Assembly (NCBI GenBank): GCA_016209205.1 | Contig: JACQWQ010000010.1 | Coordinates: 17,810 to 81,809, forward strand | Reading direction: 5' to 3' | Length of the DNA: 64,000 nt | Origin: Chloroflexota bacterium | GTDB taxonomy: Bacteria; Chloroflexota; Anaerolineae; UBA4142; SHND01 | The notes under the pieces: generated by a model | Seen by the model: the letters and a program-made list of their open reading frames with translations, nothing else | What the model was told of the DNA's origin: nothing | The model's database searches: none | Shown here: piece by piece, positions 8,058-17,493 of the stretch | Layout: every line of letters starts with the position of its first letter | Position numbering within the stretch: the stretch's first letter is position 1 | Program-made: the position numbers and the translations under genes

Positions 8058-9509
8058 ATGCACGGAACAAAATCTTTTTGGCAGTCGTCTGACAAGTGTT
8101 TGTACGCGCTGGCGCTGTTTGCGCTGGCGTGGATTTTTGTGTTGAGCGGCGCGGCGTGGCTCAAACTCAACGCGTTGGGCATGGGCTTTGACCTGGGGAT
8201 GTACGAACAGGTCATTTGGAATACGGCGCAGGGACGCGCGTTCGAGACGAGCGCGTTCCGCTATACCAACAATCACATCGGCGCGGACTTGATTGTGTTG
8301 GAAGCGATTCTTGCGCCGCTCTACGCGCTGCTGCCTGCGACCATGACGATGTTGGTCGCGCAGGTGTTCACGGTTGCGCTCGGCGCGCTGCCAATGTATC
8401 TTCTGGCGCGTGACCGCCTCAAATCCAATTGGGCAGGACTGGGCATCGCGATTGCGTACCTGTTGTATGCGCCGCTTTTGTATTTGACGCTGAATGAGTT
8501 TCAACCGCGCGCATTCGCGCTCGTGTGTGTTTTGTTCGCCATTTATTATTTGGACAAATCGCGCTTTCGCCCGTACATCGCGTTTCTTTTCATATCCCTG
8601 TTGACGCGTTCCGATGTCGCGCTGTTTGTCATCATGCTCGGCGTGCTGGCGTTTCTCTGGCGCAAGCCGTGGAAATTTTCGATTGTCCCATTCGTCATGG
8701 GCGCGCTGTGGTTCGTCGTCGCAATCTTTATCGTCGTCCCGTACTTCAAGACCGACAGCGGCGGTTTTATCTATTTCGAGACCTACAGTTGGCTGGGCAA
8801 AACGCCCGGCGAAATGCTCGTGACGATTTTGACCAACCCGTTGTATGTGCTGCAAACGGTTTTCACTCCGCCAAAAATTCAATTCTTGATTCAAGTGTTC
8901 GGGCCCACCCTACCCTTTTCTTTATTGCGCCCCGATGTGCTGCTGCTCGCCGCGCCGACGTTCGCGCTGAATCTTTTGTCGCAATATAACGTGCAATCCA
9001 ACATCACGCGCCAGTATGCGGCAATGTTGTATCCGGTCATGTATGCGAGCGCGGTGTTGGGCATTGCATGGCTGGCAAAACAAAAATGGTTCGCCCCGCA
9101 AAAATCACGCGCATTTTTCGTTCACGCCGCCGTCGTATGGATGTTGGGACTGACCATCGCGGAAAGTTTTGTGGTGGGCAACCCGGTCGTGTCACAATAT
9201 CGCAAAGGAATTTCGCCGCGCGTGGAAACGGTGCGCGGGTTGGTGGCAAGCGTTCCGGCGGAGGCGGGCTTGGGCATTTCGAATCACGTCGGTCCGTTTG
9301 CGGGACAGCGCGAAAGGTTTTACTTTTTCCCGCCGCACGAATATTACACGCACAACACATTTGAGGTTTCGCAGTACATTTTGGTGGACGCACAAGCCGA
9401 CGGCAATACGCCCGGCGTGAAAGTGGGGCTGGAACAATTGCAAAGTGATCCGGCGTGGGAATTGCTGATGCAGCGCGATGGATATGTGTTGTATCGAAAA
9501 AAAGAGTGA
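8058..9509 (+). CDS. DUF2079 polytopic membrane protein
   Basis: A 483-residue membrane protein with some ten hydrophobic segments. The N-terminal LGMGFDLGMYEQVIWNTAQG followed by HIGADLIVLEAILAPLYAL is the DUF2079 hallmark. The frame is open further upstream (7902), but that part is the translated palindrome, so I take ATG 8058. The biochemical role is unknown; the fold class resembles GT-C glycosyltransferases, and the position behind YfhO suggests a role in cell-envelope glycans. Confidence 0.8.
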   Translation: MHGTKSFWQSSDKCLYALALFALAWIFVLSGAAWLKLNALGMGFDLGMYEQVIWNTAQGRAFETSAFRYTNNHIGADLIVLEAILAPLYALLPATMTMLVAQVFTVALGALPMYLLARDRLKSNWAGLGIAIAYLLYAPLLYLTLNEFQPRAFALVCVLFAIYYLDKSRFRPYIAFLFISLLTRSDVALFVIMLGVLAFLWRKPWKFSIVPFVMGALWFVVAIFIVVPYFKTDSGGFIYFETYSWLGKTPGEMLVTILTNPLYVLQTVFTPPKIQFLIQVFGPTLPFSLLRPDVLLLAAPTFALNLLSQYNVQSNITRQYAAMLYPVMYASAVLGIAWLAKQKWFAPQKSRAFFVHAAVVWMLGLTIAESFVVGNPVVSQYRKGISPRVETVRGLVASVPAEAGLGISNHVGPFAGQRERFYFFPPHEYYTHNTFEVSQYILVDAQADGNTPGVKVGLEQLQSDPAWELLMQRDGYVLYRKKE

Positions 9510-9515
9510 TTGTCG

Positions 9516-9570
9516 CAAGACCTCACAGGTTTGTGCGACGAACTGCGTCGCCGAAACCTGTGAGGTCTTG
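9516..9570. terminator. Hairpin repeat CAAGACCTCACAGGTTT...AAACCTGTGAGGTCTTG
   Basis: A 17-bp perfect stem with a 21-base loop just after the DUF2079 stop. It belongs to a set of dispersed hairpins bounded by AAGACC...GGTCTT in this window. Confidence 0.7.
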
Positions 9571-9585
9571 CCCACGAAAAAAATT

Positions 9586-9613
9586 TTGACAGGCGTCCCC
9601 TTTCTGCTAAAAT
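9586..9613 (+). promoter_or_regulatory. Sigma70-type promoter of the first surface protein
   Basis: TTGACA (9586-9591), 16-base spacer, TAAAAT (9608-9613). The predicted leader to the ATG at 9736 is about 115 nt, with AAGGAG as ribosome site at 9721-9726. Confidence 0.75.
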
Positions 9614-9735
9614 CGCGCCGGTTGGCTGTGCGGTGTGAATTTAACAGGGAGATTGCGGGATTCTCATTTTCCCTTAATGACCGCGCCGTAAATGAAATAC
9701 GATAGACAACGTCAAAACAGCCAAGGAGAAGTTTT

Positions 9736-11493
9736 ATGCAAGCTAGAAAAGCACTCGTGATGGCGCTGGTGGTTCTGGGAACCAGCGCCTTTTTGTTGCC
9801 GATGATGGTTTCCGCCGCGAATTGGAGTACTCCATTCGCGCTCGGGGGAGGGGGGACAAAACCTGCCGTCGCTATTGATGCCAGTGGAAATCAACACTAT
9901 GTTTGGTGGACCTCCAACGGTGGGATTCAGTACTCGAAATGCACAGGACAGGGCGGTAAAGGATGCAGTTCCCCAAAGAATCTCCCGACCAGTGGCGCTT
10001 CGTACTATCCCAGCATCGCGATTGATCCGCAAGGACGCCCCAACGTCGTCTTTGAATCCAAAGTGGGTGACTCGGCAAAATACGCGGTCTATTGGACGCG
10101 CCTGCAAGGCAGCAATTGGACCAGTCCCAAGCGCATTACGCGAGAGCCGTATTCCGAATTACCTGACATTGCCATCGGTCCGGGCGGTGTGATTCATGTC
10201 ATTTATCAAAGCAAGCAGAATGACACGGGTTACGTGTATTACACTCAGAGCAATGGTGGTTTCGAGTTTTCGGCGGCGCAAGAGCTCGACGCGGCACAGT
10301 CCGATGCGCCGCTTGCGGAATTCGGCAAATTGGCAGCCCAGGGCAAAGCGCCCGAAGCCGCCGAAGGATCCCAGTTGAGCAATGGGCTTTACCCGCGCAT
10401 CGCCGCCGACGAAAATGATAGCGCGCACGTAGTGTGGAACGCGCCTTCTCCATACGGCATCAAATACCGATATCAAAGCCAAGGCAGTTTTGGCAGCACC
10501 CTCAATGTTGCGAGCGGACAAAAAGACCAAACGCCGGATGTGACCGTGGCGCCGAATGGTCACGTTGGAATTGTTTGGGGCACCTACGACGATTTCAATG
10601 ATGCGTTCGCCGAATACGACAACGGGCGCCAGGAAAACAGAATCAACGATATTGACGATGGTTTGGCGCAAAGTCTGTGGCCCAAAATCGCCGCTGACTG
10701 TGCGGGGAATTTCCATTTCGTCTTTCAAGGCAGCGTGAATAACGACAGCGCATGGAATATTTACCACCGGTCGTACGATCCCAGCACCAACAGTCTCGGC
10801 GCGCGCGAGACGATCGCGAAAATTGCAGCATCAGAACAGACACCCGCGGTGGATGCAACAAACATCGCGGCGATTGTGTACACCAACACCACCAACGGCA
10901 TCATTGATGCGTCAACCGCAAACTTGAATATCCAATGCACGCGCGGCGCAACCGAGACGCCGACCAATACGCCGACCATCACCGAAACACCGACCATCAC
11001 CAACACGCCCGACCCGAACATCACCCCGACGGAAACGCCCACTCCAACGGCGACACCCACCGTCGGCGGCGCGATTTGGGTGCCCAACACGAGCAAGGAC
11101 ATTATCTATCGCAAGACGTGGAAAAAGATCAACAACAACAAAGCCACCGACGACAACTATTCCCGGTGTGAAAAAAACGGCGCTTGTGAAAAGCGCGCGG
11201 CCGCCAAGGTTCTGGTGCCGGATGGTTATACCCGCGTAAAATGGTACACTGCCAAAGCCAAGAGTTATGGCATTACCAATGTGTTTATCAACGACCAATT
11301 TGCTGGAAAGGTTGACCTGTGTAAAGGGAGTTCGAGCTTGGCGCCGACATTCTTTAGCAAGACCTATACGATTCCGGCGCGGACGGACGGACAGCCCCGC
11401 TCGTTTGAAATCGGCGCACCGGGCAAACACAGCAGTTGTTCCCCCTACAATTCGAACTTTATCGTCGTTGACGGGTTCGAAATTCTCCCGTAG
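9736..11493 (+). CDS. Secreted propeller-stalk surface protein (paralogue 1)
   Basis: 585 residues. The signal peptide spans residues 1-27, ending near SAA. Residues ~30-385 contain repeated blades around SIAIDPQGRPNVVFE and DIAIGPGGVIHVIYQSKQ, typical of a sialidase/BNR-like beta-propeller. A Thr/Pro stalk (TETPTNTPTITETPT type) follows at ~395-430. The C-terminal ~140 residues form a cysteine-containing beta domain (IYRKTWKKI...SRCEKNGACEKR...VDLCKG...HSSCSPYNSN). A paralogue with the same order follows the GT4 gene. Likely an exported or cell-surface binding protein; no catalytic motif was seen. Confidence 0.75.
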   Translation: MQARKALVMALVVLGTSAFLLPMMVSAANWSTPFALGGGGTKPAVAIDASGNQHYVWWTSNGGIQYSKCTGQGGKGCSSPKNLPTSGASYYPSIAIDPQGRPNVVFESKVGDSAKYAVYWTRLQGSNWTSPKRITREPYSELPDIAIGPGGVIHVIYQSKQNDTGYVYYTQSNGGFEFSAAQELDAAQSDAPLAEFGKLAAQGKAPEAAEGSQLSNGLYPRIAADENDSAHVVWNAPSPYGIKYRYQSQGSFGSTLNVASGQKDQTPDVTVAPNGHVGIVWGTYDDFNDAFAEYDNGRQENRINDIDDGLAQSLWPKIAADCAGNFHFVFQGSVNNDSAWNIYHRSYDPSTNSLGARETIAKIAASEQTPAVDATNIAAIVYTNTTNGIIDASTANLNIQCTRGATETPTNTPTITETPTITNTPDPNITPTETPTPTATPTVGGAIWVPNTSKDIIYRKTWKKINNNKATDDNYSRCEKNGACEKRAAAKVLVPDGYTRVKWYTAKAKSYGITNVFINDQFAGKVDLCKGSSSLAPTFFSKTYTIPARTDGQPRSFEIGAPGKHSSCSPYNSNFIVVDGFEILP

Positions 11494-11499
11494 CTGCCC

Positions 11500-11536
11500 A
11501 AAACCTTCGAGGTCTCGAAAACCTCGAAGGTTTTTT
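11500..11536. terminator. Rho-independent terminator
   Basis: Stem AAAACCTTCGAGGT/ACCTCGAAGGTTTT with a 7-base loop, followed by a T-run, directly between the surface protein stop and the GT4 start. Confidence 0.85.
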
Positions 11537-11541
11537 CGCTC

Positions 11542-12780
11542 ATGCGTATTCTTTATGTCATCGCGATGTACGGGCCCGAATATCTCGGCAATCTGATTCA
11601 TCGCGAGCTTGGACACGAATTTACTCAGCGTGGGCATACCTTTGACGTCTTTGCTTTGTCTGCCGCGCGCGAAATGCAAGGGCGCGCGGCGGACAGCATC
11701 GAACAAGACATTCACGTCCACCGCGCCGTCGCTGCCGGATATGCACTGCCCAATGCCCTGAACGCGCTGGCAAAACCCTTTTTGCACTATGATCGGTTTG
11801 GCGCGGGACTGGTCGCACTCGCGCGTTATCTGTGGCAGCACCCGCGTTATGACGTAATCCTCGCCGAAGGCGCGTATCCGTTCGGCGCGATGTGCACGCT
11901 TGCCGGTCCCACCTCCGAGTTACTGGTCACCGTCGCGGGCGGCGATTTTATTGACAGCCCCGCGACGAGTTATGGCTACGGACGCTTTCGCACCGCGCGC
12001 GCGTTAATGCGTTACACGTTCCAACGCGCCGCCGCGATCCGCGTGACGACGCCGCTGGTGCGCGAACGCGTGCTCGCCCTCGACGCGCCGCCCGAACGCG
12101 TCGCGCTCATCCCGCGCAACATTGCCGCGTATTGTTATCCGCCGCCGGAAATTCCCCTCTCCGAGTTTCGCGCCCAAGCGCGCGATACGCTGCGCGAAAA
12201 ACACGCGCTCGGCAATGCGCGCCTTATTGCCGCCGTAGGACGTCTATTACCTATCAAGGGCTTTGACACACTCCTTCGCGCGCTGCCTACATTGATTGAC
12301 AAGGCGGGCGATACGCGCGTGCTGCTCGTCGGACCGAATCGCGTGGATCCCAAACTCGGCGACTATCAAGCCCATCTCACGCGCCTTGCCGCCGAGTCGA
12401 ATGTCGCAGACCGCGTTTTGTTCACTGGCGCGATCGCGCATCCGGACATGCGCGCGCTGCTTGCCGCCGTAGATGTGATTGCCGTGCCCAGCGTTTTGGA
12501 AGGAATGAACAAGGTGGCGGTCGAAGGCGCGGCCGTCGGGACGCCCAGCGTGGTCACGCGCACGGCAGGCATTGCCGATTTATTGCGCGACGCGCGCGCG
12601 GGCGAAATCGTCGCAGAAAATTCGCCCGACGCGCTGGCGCAGGGGTTAGCACGTGTGCTGTGCGACCCTGATCTGCGTCAAGCATACATCGCGCAGGGGC
12701 TGGATTTTGCGGCGCAGTTTTCCTCGCCTCGCGTCGGCGCGGCGCTGATGGCTTTGTGCGAAAAAATCGCTCATCCATAA
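11542..12780 (+). CDS. Family 4 glycosyltransferase
   Basis: 412 residues with the GT-B layout: an N-terminal acceptor domain (MRILYVIAMYGPEYLGNLIH) and a C-terminal nucleotide-sugar domain with AVGRLLPIKGFDTLLRALP, DRVLFTGAIAHPDM and PSVLEGMNKVAVEGAAVGTPSVVT. The EGMNKVAVEGAA glutamates correspond to the EX7E donor-binding motif. It sits between the two paralogous surface proteins and may glycosylate them or their stalks, which is inference. The ATG lies 5 bases after a terminator T-run, so expression needs read-through or a promoter inside the hairpin region. Confidence 0.85.
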   Translation: MRILYVIAMYGPEYLGNLIHRELGHEFTQRGHTFDVFALSAAREMQGRAADSIEQDIHVHRAVAAGYALPNALNALAKPFLHYDRFGAGLVALARYLWQHPRYDVILAEGAYPFGAMCTLAGPTSELLVTVAGGDFIDSPATSYGYGRFRTARALMRYTFQRAAAIRVTTPLVRERVLALDAPPERVALIPRNIAAYCYPPPEIPLSEFRAQARDTLREKHALGNARLIAAVGRLLPIKGFDTLLRALPTLIDKAGDTRVLLVGPNRVDPKLGDYQAHLTRLAAESNVADRVLFTGAIAHPDMRALLAAVDVIAVPSVLEGMNKVAVEGAAVGTPSVVTRTAGIADLLRDARAGEIVAENSPDALAQGLARVLCDPDLRQAYIAQGLDFAAQFSSPRVGAALMALCEKIAHP

Positions 12781-12848
12781 GACCCCAAGTGTTTTTGACG
12801 CGCGACGCGACTTGATTTGCGACATCGTCGAAAAACACTTGGGGTCTT
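12779..12848. repeat. AAGACCCC hairpin element, copy 1
   Basis: AAGACCCCAAGTGTTTTT and its complement bound a ~35-base centre. It starts on the GT4 stop codon. Identical ends occur at 14901 and 17494. Confidence 0.85.
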
Positions 12849-12873
12849 GCGAACGGGCTAACCAATTGGACTA

Positions 12874-12901
12874 TTGACCTGCGCGCGCGCCCTTGTTAAA
12901 T
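12874..12901 (+). promoter_or_regulatory. Promoter of the second surface protein
   Basis: TTGACC (12874-12879), 16 bases, TTAAAT (12896-12901). GGAGGA at 12954-12959 is the ribosome site for ATG 12966. Confidence 0.6.
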
Positions 12902-12965
12902 TAGACAGTTGAGGCGGACACGCGCGTAATTTACCCGGCAAGCACGTGTCCCCGGAGGAACTCGC

Positions 12966-14837
12966 ATGAAGCTTTATCGCGTTTTACTTGTCGCGCTCGG
13001 CATTCTGTTAGTTGGAGCGCTCTTGATACCGCTTACCGCGTCCGCCGCGACCTGGAATCCACCCTACAATCTCGGCAGCGGCAGTACCAAACCATCCGTC
13101 GCCATTGATTCGCAAGGCAACATCCATTATGTTTGGTGGGAGCCGACCTCCAAAGTTATTCAGTACACCGTCTGCACAGGATTGACGAAAGGCACTTGCC
13201 GCGCCGCCGAGACTTTGCCCAACAACGGCAACGATTCATATTTTCCCAATATCGCGCTGGACCCCCAAGAACGCCCGAATGTGGTCTGGGAATCGCGCGA
13301 CGGCGGTTCGTATTCCGTGTATTGGTCGCGTTACGAAAATGGCAAGTGGGGCGCGATCAAAAAAATTTCCGCAGAACCCTACAGCGAGTTGCCCGATATT
13401 GCGATCGGACCGCAAGGCATGATCCATGTCGTGTATCAAAGCAAACAGGACAACACGGGCTATGTCTATTACGTGGAAAGCAACGACGGCTTTGGAACAA
13501 TGCGCGCGCAACAATTGGGCGCGAGCGTTTCGGATGCGCCGATTGATGTAGCCGCCGAAGCGGTGGACAAAGGGCTTGCTCCGGAAGGGCAACAGCTGAC
13601 GAACGGTCTATTCCCACGCTTGACCGCCGACAACGACGACCTCGCGCACGTCGTTTGGAGCGTGCCCTCGCCTTATGGCATTTACTATCGCATCCAAAAA
13701 AGCGATGGTAGTTTTGCCAAAAAAATTACAGTTTCCAAAGATCACAAAGACCAGACTCCTGATATTACATTTTCGCCCAATGGTTCTGTTGGCATCCTGT
13801 GGGGCACGTACGATAATTTCAATATCGCATTCGCAGAATACAATGCCGGGCAGCTCGACTTGGTCAAATATGACGTTGACGGCGGACTGGCGCAATCGCT
13901 ATGGCCCCGTGTCGCGACGGATTGCACGGGCGTGTACCATTTTGCATTTCAGGGCAAAGTCACGACCGACGGCAATTGGGACATTTTTGCGCGCACCTAC
14001 GATGCGGGCACAAATAAATTTGGCAAACGCGTCACCATCGGCGACACGGGTTCAAAAGAGGAAACCCCCGCAATTGCCGTAACTCACCTCGGGGCAATCG
14101 TGTATGGCAACACGAGCAACAACTTGACAATGGGCAGCACCGCCGACCTCGGTATTACATGCGGCAGCTCGCCAACCAACACGCCCACGGACACTGCCAC
14201 GCTGATCCCGACGGCGACCAATACGACCGATCCTGGATCCACACCGACCCACACGCCAACTCCGACCGATACAACCACGCCGGGTTCCACGCCAAGCGAA
14301 ACACCCACCGAAACGCCGTCGCCCACTGCGACGGACACGCCCACCGCGCCGCCGACCGCGACGGACGCTGCTACCGATACGCCCACCGCAACACCCACTG
14401 TTACCACGTCGAGCGGCAACGAACACATCCCATCAAACGATCCACGCATCGTCTACAAAGGCACGTGGAAAGAATTCAAAGAGAAAGACGCGTCGGACAA
14501 GTTGTATGCGCGCTGCGGCGGAAACAAAGTTTGCAAAAAGAATTGGTCAGCGGAATTGAATTTCACTGGCGGGACGCGCGTCGAATGGGAAACGGTGTAT
14601 GCCAAAACGTATGGCAAAGTCATCGTACTGATTGACGGCGCGCCATTCGAGCAAGTGGATTTGTGCCGCCTCAACCGGAAATCGGCGCTGCCGCGTTTTC
14701 GCACCCGTTCCTACATTCTGGGCGGCGACGCGACAACGCCGCACAGCATCAAAATCAAGGCGCTGGGCAGGCATTCCAAATGTTCGCCGTACGACGTCAA
14801 TTACGTCTCTGTAGACGGCTTTAACATTATTCGCTGA
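12966..14837 (+). CDS. Secreted propeller-stalk surface protein (paralogue 2)
   Basis: 623 residues, about half identical by eye to the protein encoded at 9736-11493. Signal peptide 1-27, then propeller blades (KPSVAIDSQGNIHYVWW, NIALDPQERPNVVWE, DIAIGPQGMIHVVYQSKQ). The Thr/Pro/Asp stalk (~405-485) is longer than in the paralogue. The terminal Cys domain is conserved: IVYKGTWKEF, RCGGNKVCKKN, VDLCRLNRK, HSKCSPYDVNYVSVDGF. Its promoter and leader are arranged like those of paralogue 1, suggesting a duplicated gene-plus-promoter unit. Confidence 0.75.
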   Translation: MKLYRVLLVALGILLVGALLIPLTASAATWNPPYNLGSGSTKPSVAIDSQGNIHYVWWEPTSKVIQYTVCTGLTKGTCRAAETLPNNGNDSYFPNIALDPQERPNVVWESRDGGSYSVYWSRYENGKWGAIKKISAEPYSELPDIAIGPQGMIHVVYQSKQDNTGYVYYVESNDGFGTMRAQQLGASVSDAPIDVAAEAVDKGLAPEGQQLTNGLFPRLTADNDDLAHVVWSVPSPYGIYYRIQKSDGSFAKKITVSKDHKDQTPDITFSPNGSVGILWGTYDNFNIAFAEYNAGQLDLVKYDVDGGLAQSLWPRVATDCTGVYHFAFQGKVTTDGNWDIFARTYDAGTNKFGKRVTIGDTGSKEETPAIAVTHLGAIVYGNTSNNLTMGSTADLGITCGSSPTNTPTDTATLIPTATNTTDPGSTPTHTPTPTDTTTPGSTPSETPTETPSPTATDTPTAPPTATDAATDTPTATPTVTTSSGNEHIPSNDPRIVYKGTWKEFKEKDASDKLYARCGGNKVCKKNWSAELNFTGGTRVEWETVYAKTYGKVIVLIDGAPFEQVDLCRLNRKSALPRFRTRSYILGGDATTPHSIKIKALGRHSKCSPYDVNYVSVDGFNIIR

Positions 14838-14843
14838 TTCACC

Positions 14844-14878
14844 AAAAACGTCAGAGCACCGCAAGCTCTGACGTTTTT
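14844..14878 (+). terminator. Rho-independent terminator
   Basis: AAAAACGTCAGAGC/GCTCTGACGTTTTT stem with a short loop, 7 bases after the surface protein stop. Confidence 0.85.
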
Positions 14879-14900
14879 CGTTCGCCCCGCCGCGCAATGC

Positions 14901-14970
14901 AAGACCCCAAGTGTTTTTCAACCACGCTGTGCATCACGCCGCGCCGCGCACTGAAAACACTTGGGGTCTG
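14901..14970. repeat. AAGACCCC hairpin element, copy 2
   Basis: Same ends as copy 1 (AAGACCCCAAGTGTTTTT), different ~35-base centre. Confidence 0.85.
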
Positions 14971-14983
14971 GGTGGACTTGCAT

Positions 14984-15013
14984 TTGACGCGCCGCATTCA
15001 CAACGCGTATAAT
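14984..15013 (+). promoter_or_regulatory. Promoter of the ergothioneine genes
   Basis: TTGACG (14984-14989), 18 bases, TATAAT (15008-15013), about 70 bases before the EgtD start. Confidence 0.75.
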
Positions 15014-15086
15014 TTGAATATCCTTTTGCACCGCTTGTTTTTGCAGCTTACAAAGTCCTCGCGAGGGTGTCGTCTACGGGTATTCC

Positions 15087-16001
15087 ATGCTCAACGAAAT
15101 CACGCGCGGCCTGCAGCAGCCGCAAAAACAATTGCCCAGTAAGCTGTTCTACGACGAACAGGGTTCCAACCGGTTTGAAGAAATTAGCGCGTTGGAGGAA
15201 TATTATCTCACGCGCACCGAGATTGCGATTCTGCGAGAGCACCTATGCGAGATTGCCGCGCGCATCGGTCCGCAGCGCCTCTTGATCGAGTTCGGCAGCG
15301 GCAGCAGTAAAAAAACGCGCCTTTTGCTCGACGCGTTAGAGGACGTCGCGGGCTATGTGCCGATTGACATCTCACGGGAATTGCTCTTGCACGCGACAGC
15401 CGAACTCGAAGCCGCGTACCCCCGCCTCCCGATTATTCCGGTTCATGCGGACTATACGATTCCCTTTACGCTTCCACCTATCGCTTGCCAGGCGACACAC
15501 AAAGTTGCCTTTTTCCCCGGCTCGACCGTCGGTAATTTTTATCCGCCCGAAGTGATCGCGTTTCTGCGCCGCGTGGCGGATTTGGTTGGCGCCGGCGGCG
15601 GCTTGCTCATTGGCGTGGACCTGAAAAAGAATCCCGCGCTGCTCCATCGCGCCTACAATGATGCGGCAGGCGTCACGGCGCAATTCAATTTGAATTTGCT
15701 CGCGCGTCTCAACCGCGAGTTTGGCGCGGACTTTCCGCTCGACCAATTCGCACATCACGCGTTTTACAATGAAACGGAAGGTCGCATCGAAATGCACTTG
15801 ATCGCGCAGGATGACCTGAGCGTGCGACTCGATGGCTGTCAAATTACTATTCGGCGCGGCGAGAGTATTTTGACCGAAGTTTCGTACGAATACGCGTTGG
15901 ACGAATTCGCCGCGCTGGCGGCGCAAGCCCAGTTTGAGGTGGACGCGGTGTGGACCGACGCGCAACAATTCTTTAGCGTGCAATATCTGGTGGCGCGTTG
16001 A
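15087..16001 (+). CDS. egtD: L-histidine N-alpha-methyltransferase
   Basis: 304 residues, the usual EgtD length. The N-terminal LFYDEQGSNRFEEISALEEYY (about 20-40), the SAM-binding EFGSGSSKKTRLLLDAL (68-84) and FFPGSTVGNFYPPE are diagnostic. EgtD uses three SAM to convert histidine to hercynine, the first step of ergothioneine synthesis. EgtB lies 115 bases downstream in the same direction. No strong ribosome site precedes the ATG; this start gives the expected N-terminus. Confidence 0.93.
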   Translation: MLNEITRGLQQPQKQLPSKLFYDEQGSNRFEEISALEEYYLTRTEIAILREHLCEIAARIGPQRLLIEFGSGSSKKTRLLLDALEDVAGYVPIDISRELLLHATAELEAAYPRLPIIPVHADYTIPFTLPPIACQATHKVAFFPGSTVGNFYPPEVIAFLRRVADLVGAGGGLLIGVDLKKNPALLHRAYNDAAGVTAQFNLNLLARLNREFGADFPLDQFAHHAFYNETEGRIEMHLIAQDDLSVRLDGCQITIRRGESILTEVSYEYALDEFAALAAQAQFEVDAVWTDAQQFFSVQYLVAR

Positions 16002-16116
16002 TCCACGAAGGACACGAAGGGTTTCTTGGTGTCCTTCGCGGATTACACGGTTGGCACACCCGCTGAACGCGCGTCGCCAACCTCTGCATGATTTTGTCGT
16101 GAAACAGGGGGCAAAA

Positions 16117-17403
16117 ATGATTCGACCATCTGCATTCAAGTTGAGTGCGGCGGGGGCAGAGCTCATCGAGCCGCTCGAGGAGGCGCGTGAGCGCGAACGG
16201 GCGCTCATTGCGGATTCGAGCGACGCGCAAATGTTGGGCTTGGCGATGCACATTATCGAACCGCCGATTTGGGAACCGGGGCACGTCGGCTGGTTTCAGG
16301 AACGCTGGATTTTGCGCAACCTCGATCAAGCCGCCCCGCTTTTTCCTAACGCCGATTCGTTGTACGATTCGTTCAACATTCCGAACGCACAGCGTTGGGA
16401 TTTGCGTTTTCCGTCCTGTCGAGAAACAATCGAATACATTGACGCAGTGCTGCAGCGGACGCGTAAACGGTTAGAGGGCCAAGCGCCGAGCGCGCAGGAA
16501 ATTTATTTCTATCGCCTCGCGTTGTATCACGAGGACATGCACACGGAAACGCTGCACCACATTCGCCAAACGCTGGGTTATCCCACGCCGATGCTGCCCG
16601 GTGTGCCGCCGCACGCCCCCCACCTTCCGATTGACCCCACTTTCGAACCGCACGATGTTGCGGCGCCCGGCGGCGCGTTTTGTCTTGGCGCAACTACCAA
16701 CATTCCTTTCGTCTTTGACAATGAAAAATGGGCGCACGCCGTCGAGGTCGCGCCGTTTCGCATTTCCGCGACGGTGGTGACCACTGCCGAGTTTCAAAAA
16801 TTTGTCGAAGCGGGCGGCTATCACGACGCGGGGCTGTGGAGCGCGGAAGGTTGGGAATGGCGACAGCGCAGCAACGCAACCCATCCGGTGTATTGGACAC
16901 GTGACGCGGATGGTAAATGGTTGTGGCGGCGTTTTGACACGCTGGCGCCCCTGAAACCATTTTTGCCGATGATGCACGTCAATTGGTTCGAGGCGAACGC
17001 GTACTGCGCGTGGGCGGGACGCCGATTGCCGACCGAAGCGGAATGGGAACTCGCCGCGAGCGCGGAACCCGCACGCGATGGGCGCGGCATCCCCTCGGCT
17101 GTGCTCGGGGCCGGCTCTGAGCGCAAGCGCCGCTATCCCTGGGGCGACGAACCGCCAACGCGCGAACGCGCCAATCTCGATTCCGCCGCGCGCGGCGTGG
17201 TGGACGTACGCGCGCTCGCCGCAGGCGACAGCGCGCTGGGCTGCCGTCAGATGATCGGGAATGTGTGGGAATGGACGGCGGATACGTTCGACGCGTACCC
17301 GGGCTTTGTGCTCGATCCGTACGCCGAATACTCGGCGCCGTCATTCGGACAGCAAAAGGTGCTGCGCGGCGGCGGCTGGGCGACGCGCGGGCGGCTCATT
17401 TGA
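16117..17403 (+). CDS. egtB: Hercynine oxygenase / sulfoxide synthase, cut short by an in-frame TGA
   Basis: Residues 1-150 form the DinB-like metal-binding domain: PGHVGWFQERW (His56) and LYHEDMHTETL (His138, His142) supply the three iron-binding histidines. The FGE-sulfatase domain follows (FEANAYCAWAGRRLPTEAEWE, QMIGNVWEWTADTF). EgtB joins hercynine to a thiol (gamma-Glu-Cys or Cys) with O2. Reading stops at TGA 17401-17403 after GGGWATRGRLI. The same frame then continues NTFRNFYTPDRNNIFAGFRTCARD and stops at 17476-17478, which is exactly the conserved EgtB C-terminus. A CGA-to-TGA change at an arginine codon explains it. The start ATG 16117 has a GGGGG-rich ribosome site. Confidence 0.9.
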   Translation: MIRPSAFKLSAAGAELIEPLEEARERERALIADSSDAQMLGLAMHIIEPPIWEPGHVGWFQERWILRNLDQAAPLFPNADSLYDSFNIPNAQRWDLRFPSCRETIEYIDAVLQRTRKRLEGQAPSAQEIYFYRLALYHEDMHTETLHHIRQTLGYPTPMLPGVPPHAPHLPIDPTFEPHDVAAPGGAFCLGATTNIPFVFDNEKWAHAVEVAPFRISATVVTTAEFQKFVEAGGYHDAGLWSAEGWEWRQRSNATHPVYWTRDADGKWLWRRFDTLAPLKPFLPMMHVNWFEANAYCAWAGRRLPTEAEWELAASAEPARDGRGIPSAVLGAGSERKRRYPWGDEPPTRERANLDSAARGVVDVRALAAGDSALGCRQMIGNVWEWTADTFDAYPGFVLDPYAEYSAPSFGQQKVLRGGGWATRGRLI

Positions 17404-17493
17404 AATACGTTTCGCAATTTTTACACGCCCGACCGCAACAATATCTTTGCGGGCTTTCGCACGTGCGCGCGCGACTGAGCGCAGCGGAAGCCC

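Noticed and set aside
17401-17403. Selenocysteine or general TGA recoding in EgtB
   Set aside because: Other genes in the window end normally with TGA, no SECIS-like hairpin is placed suitably, and the aligned residue is normally not Cys.
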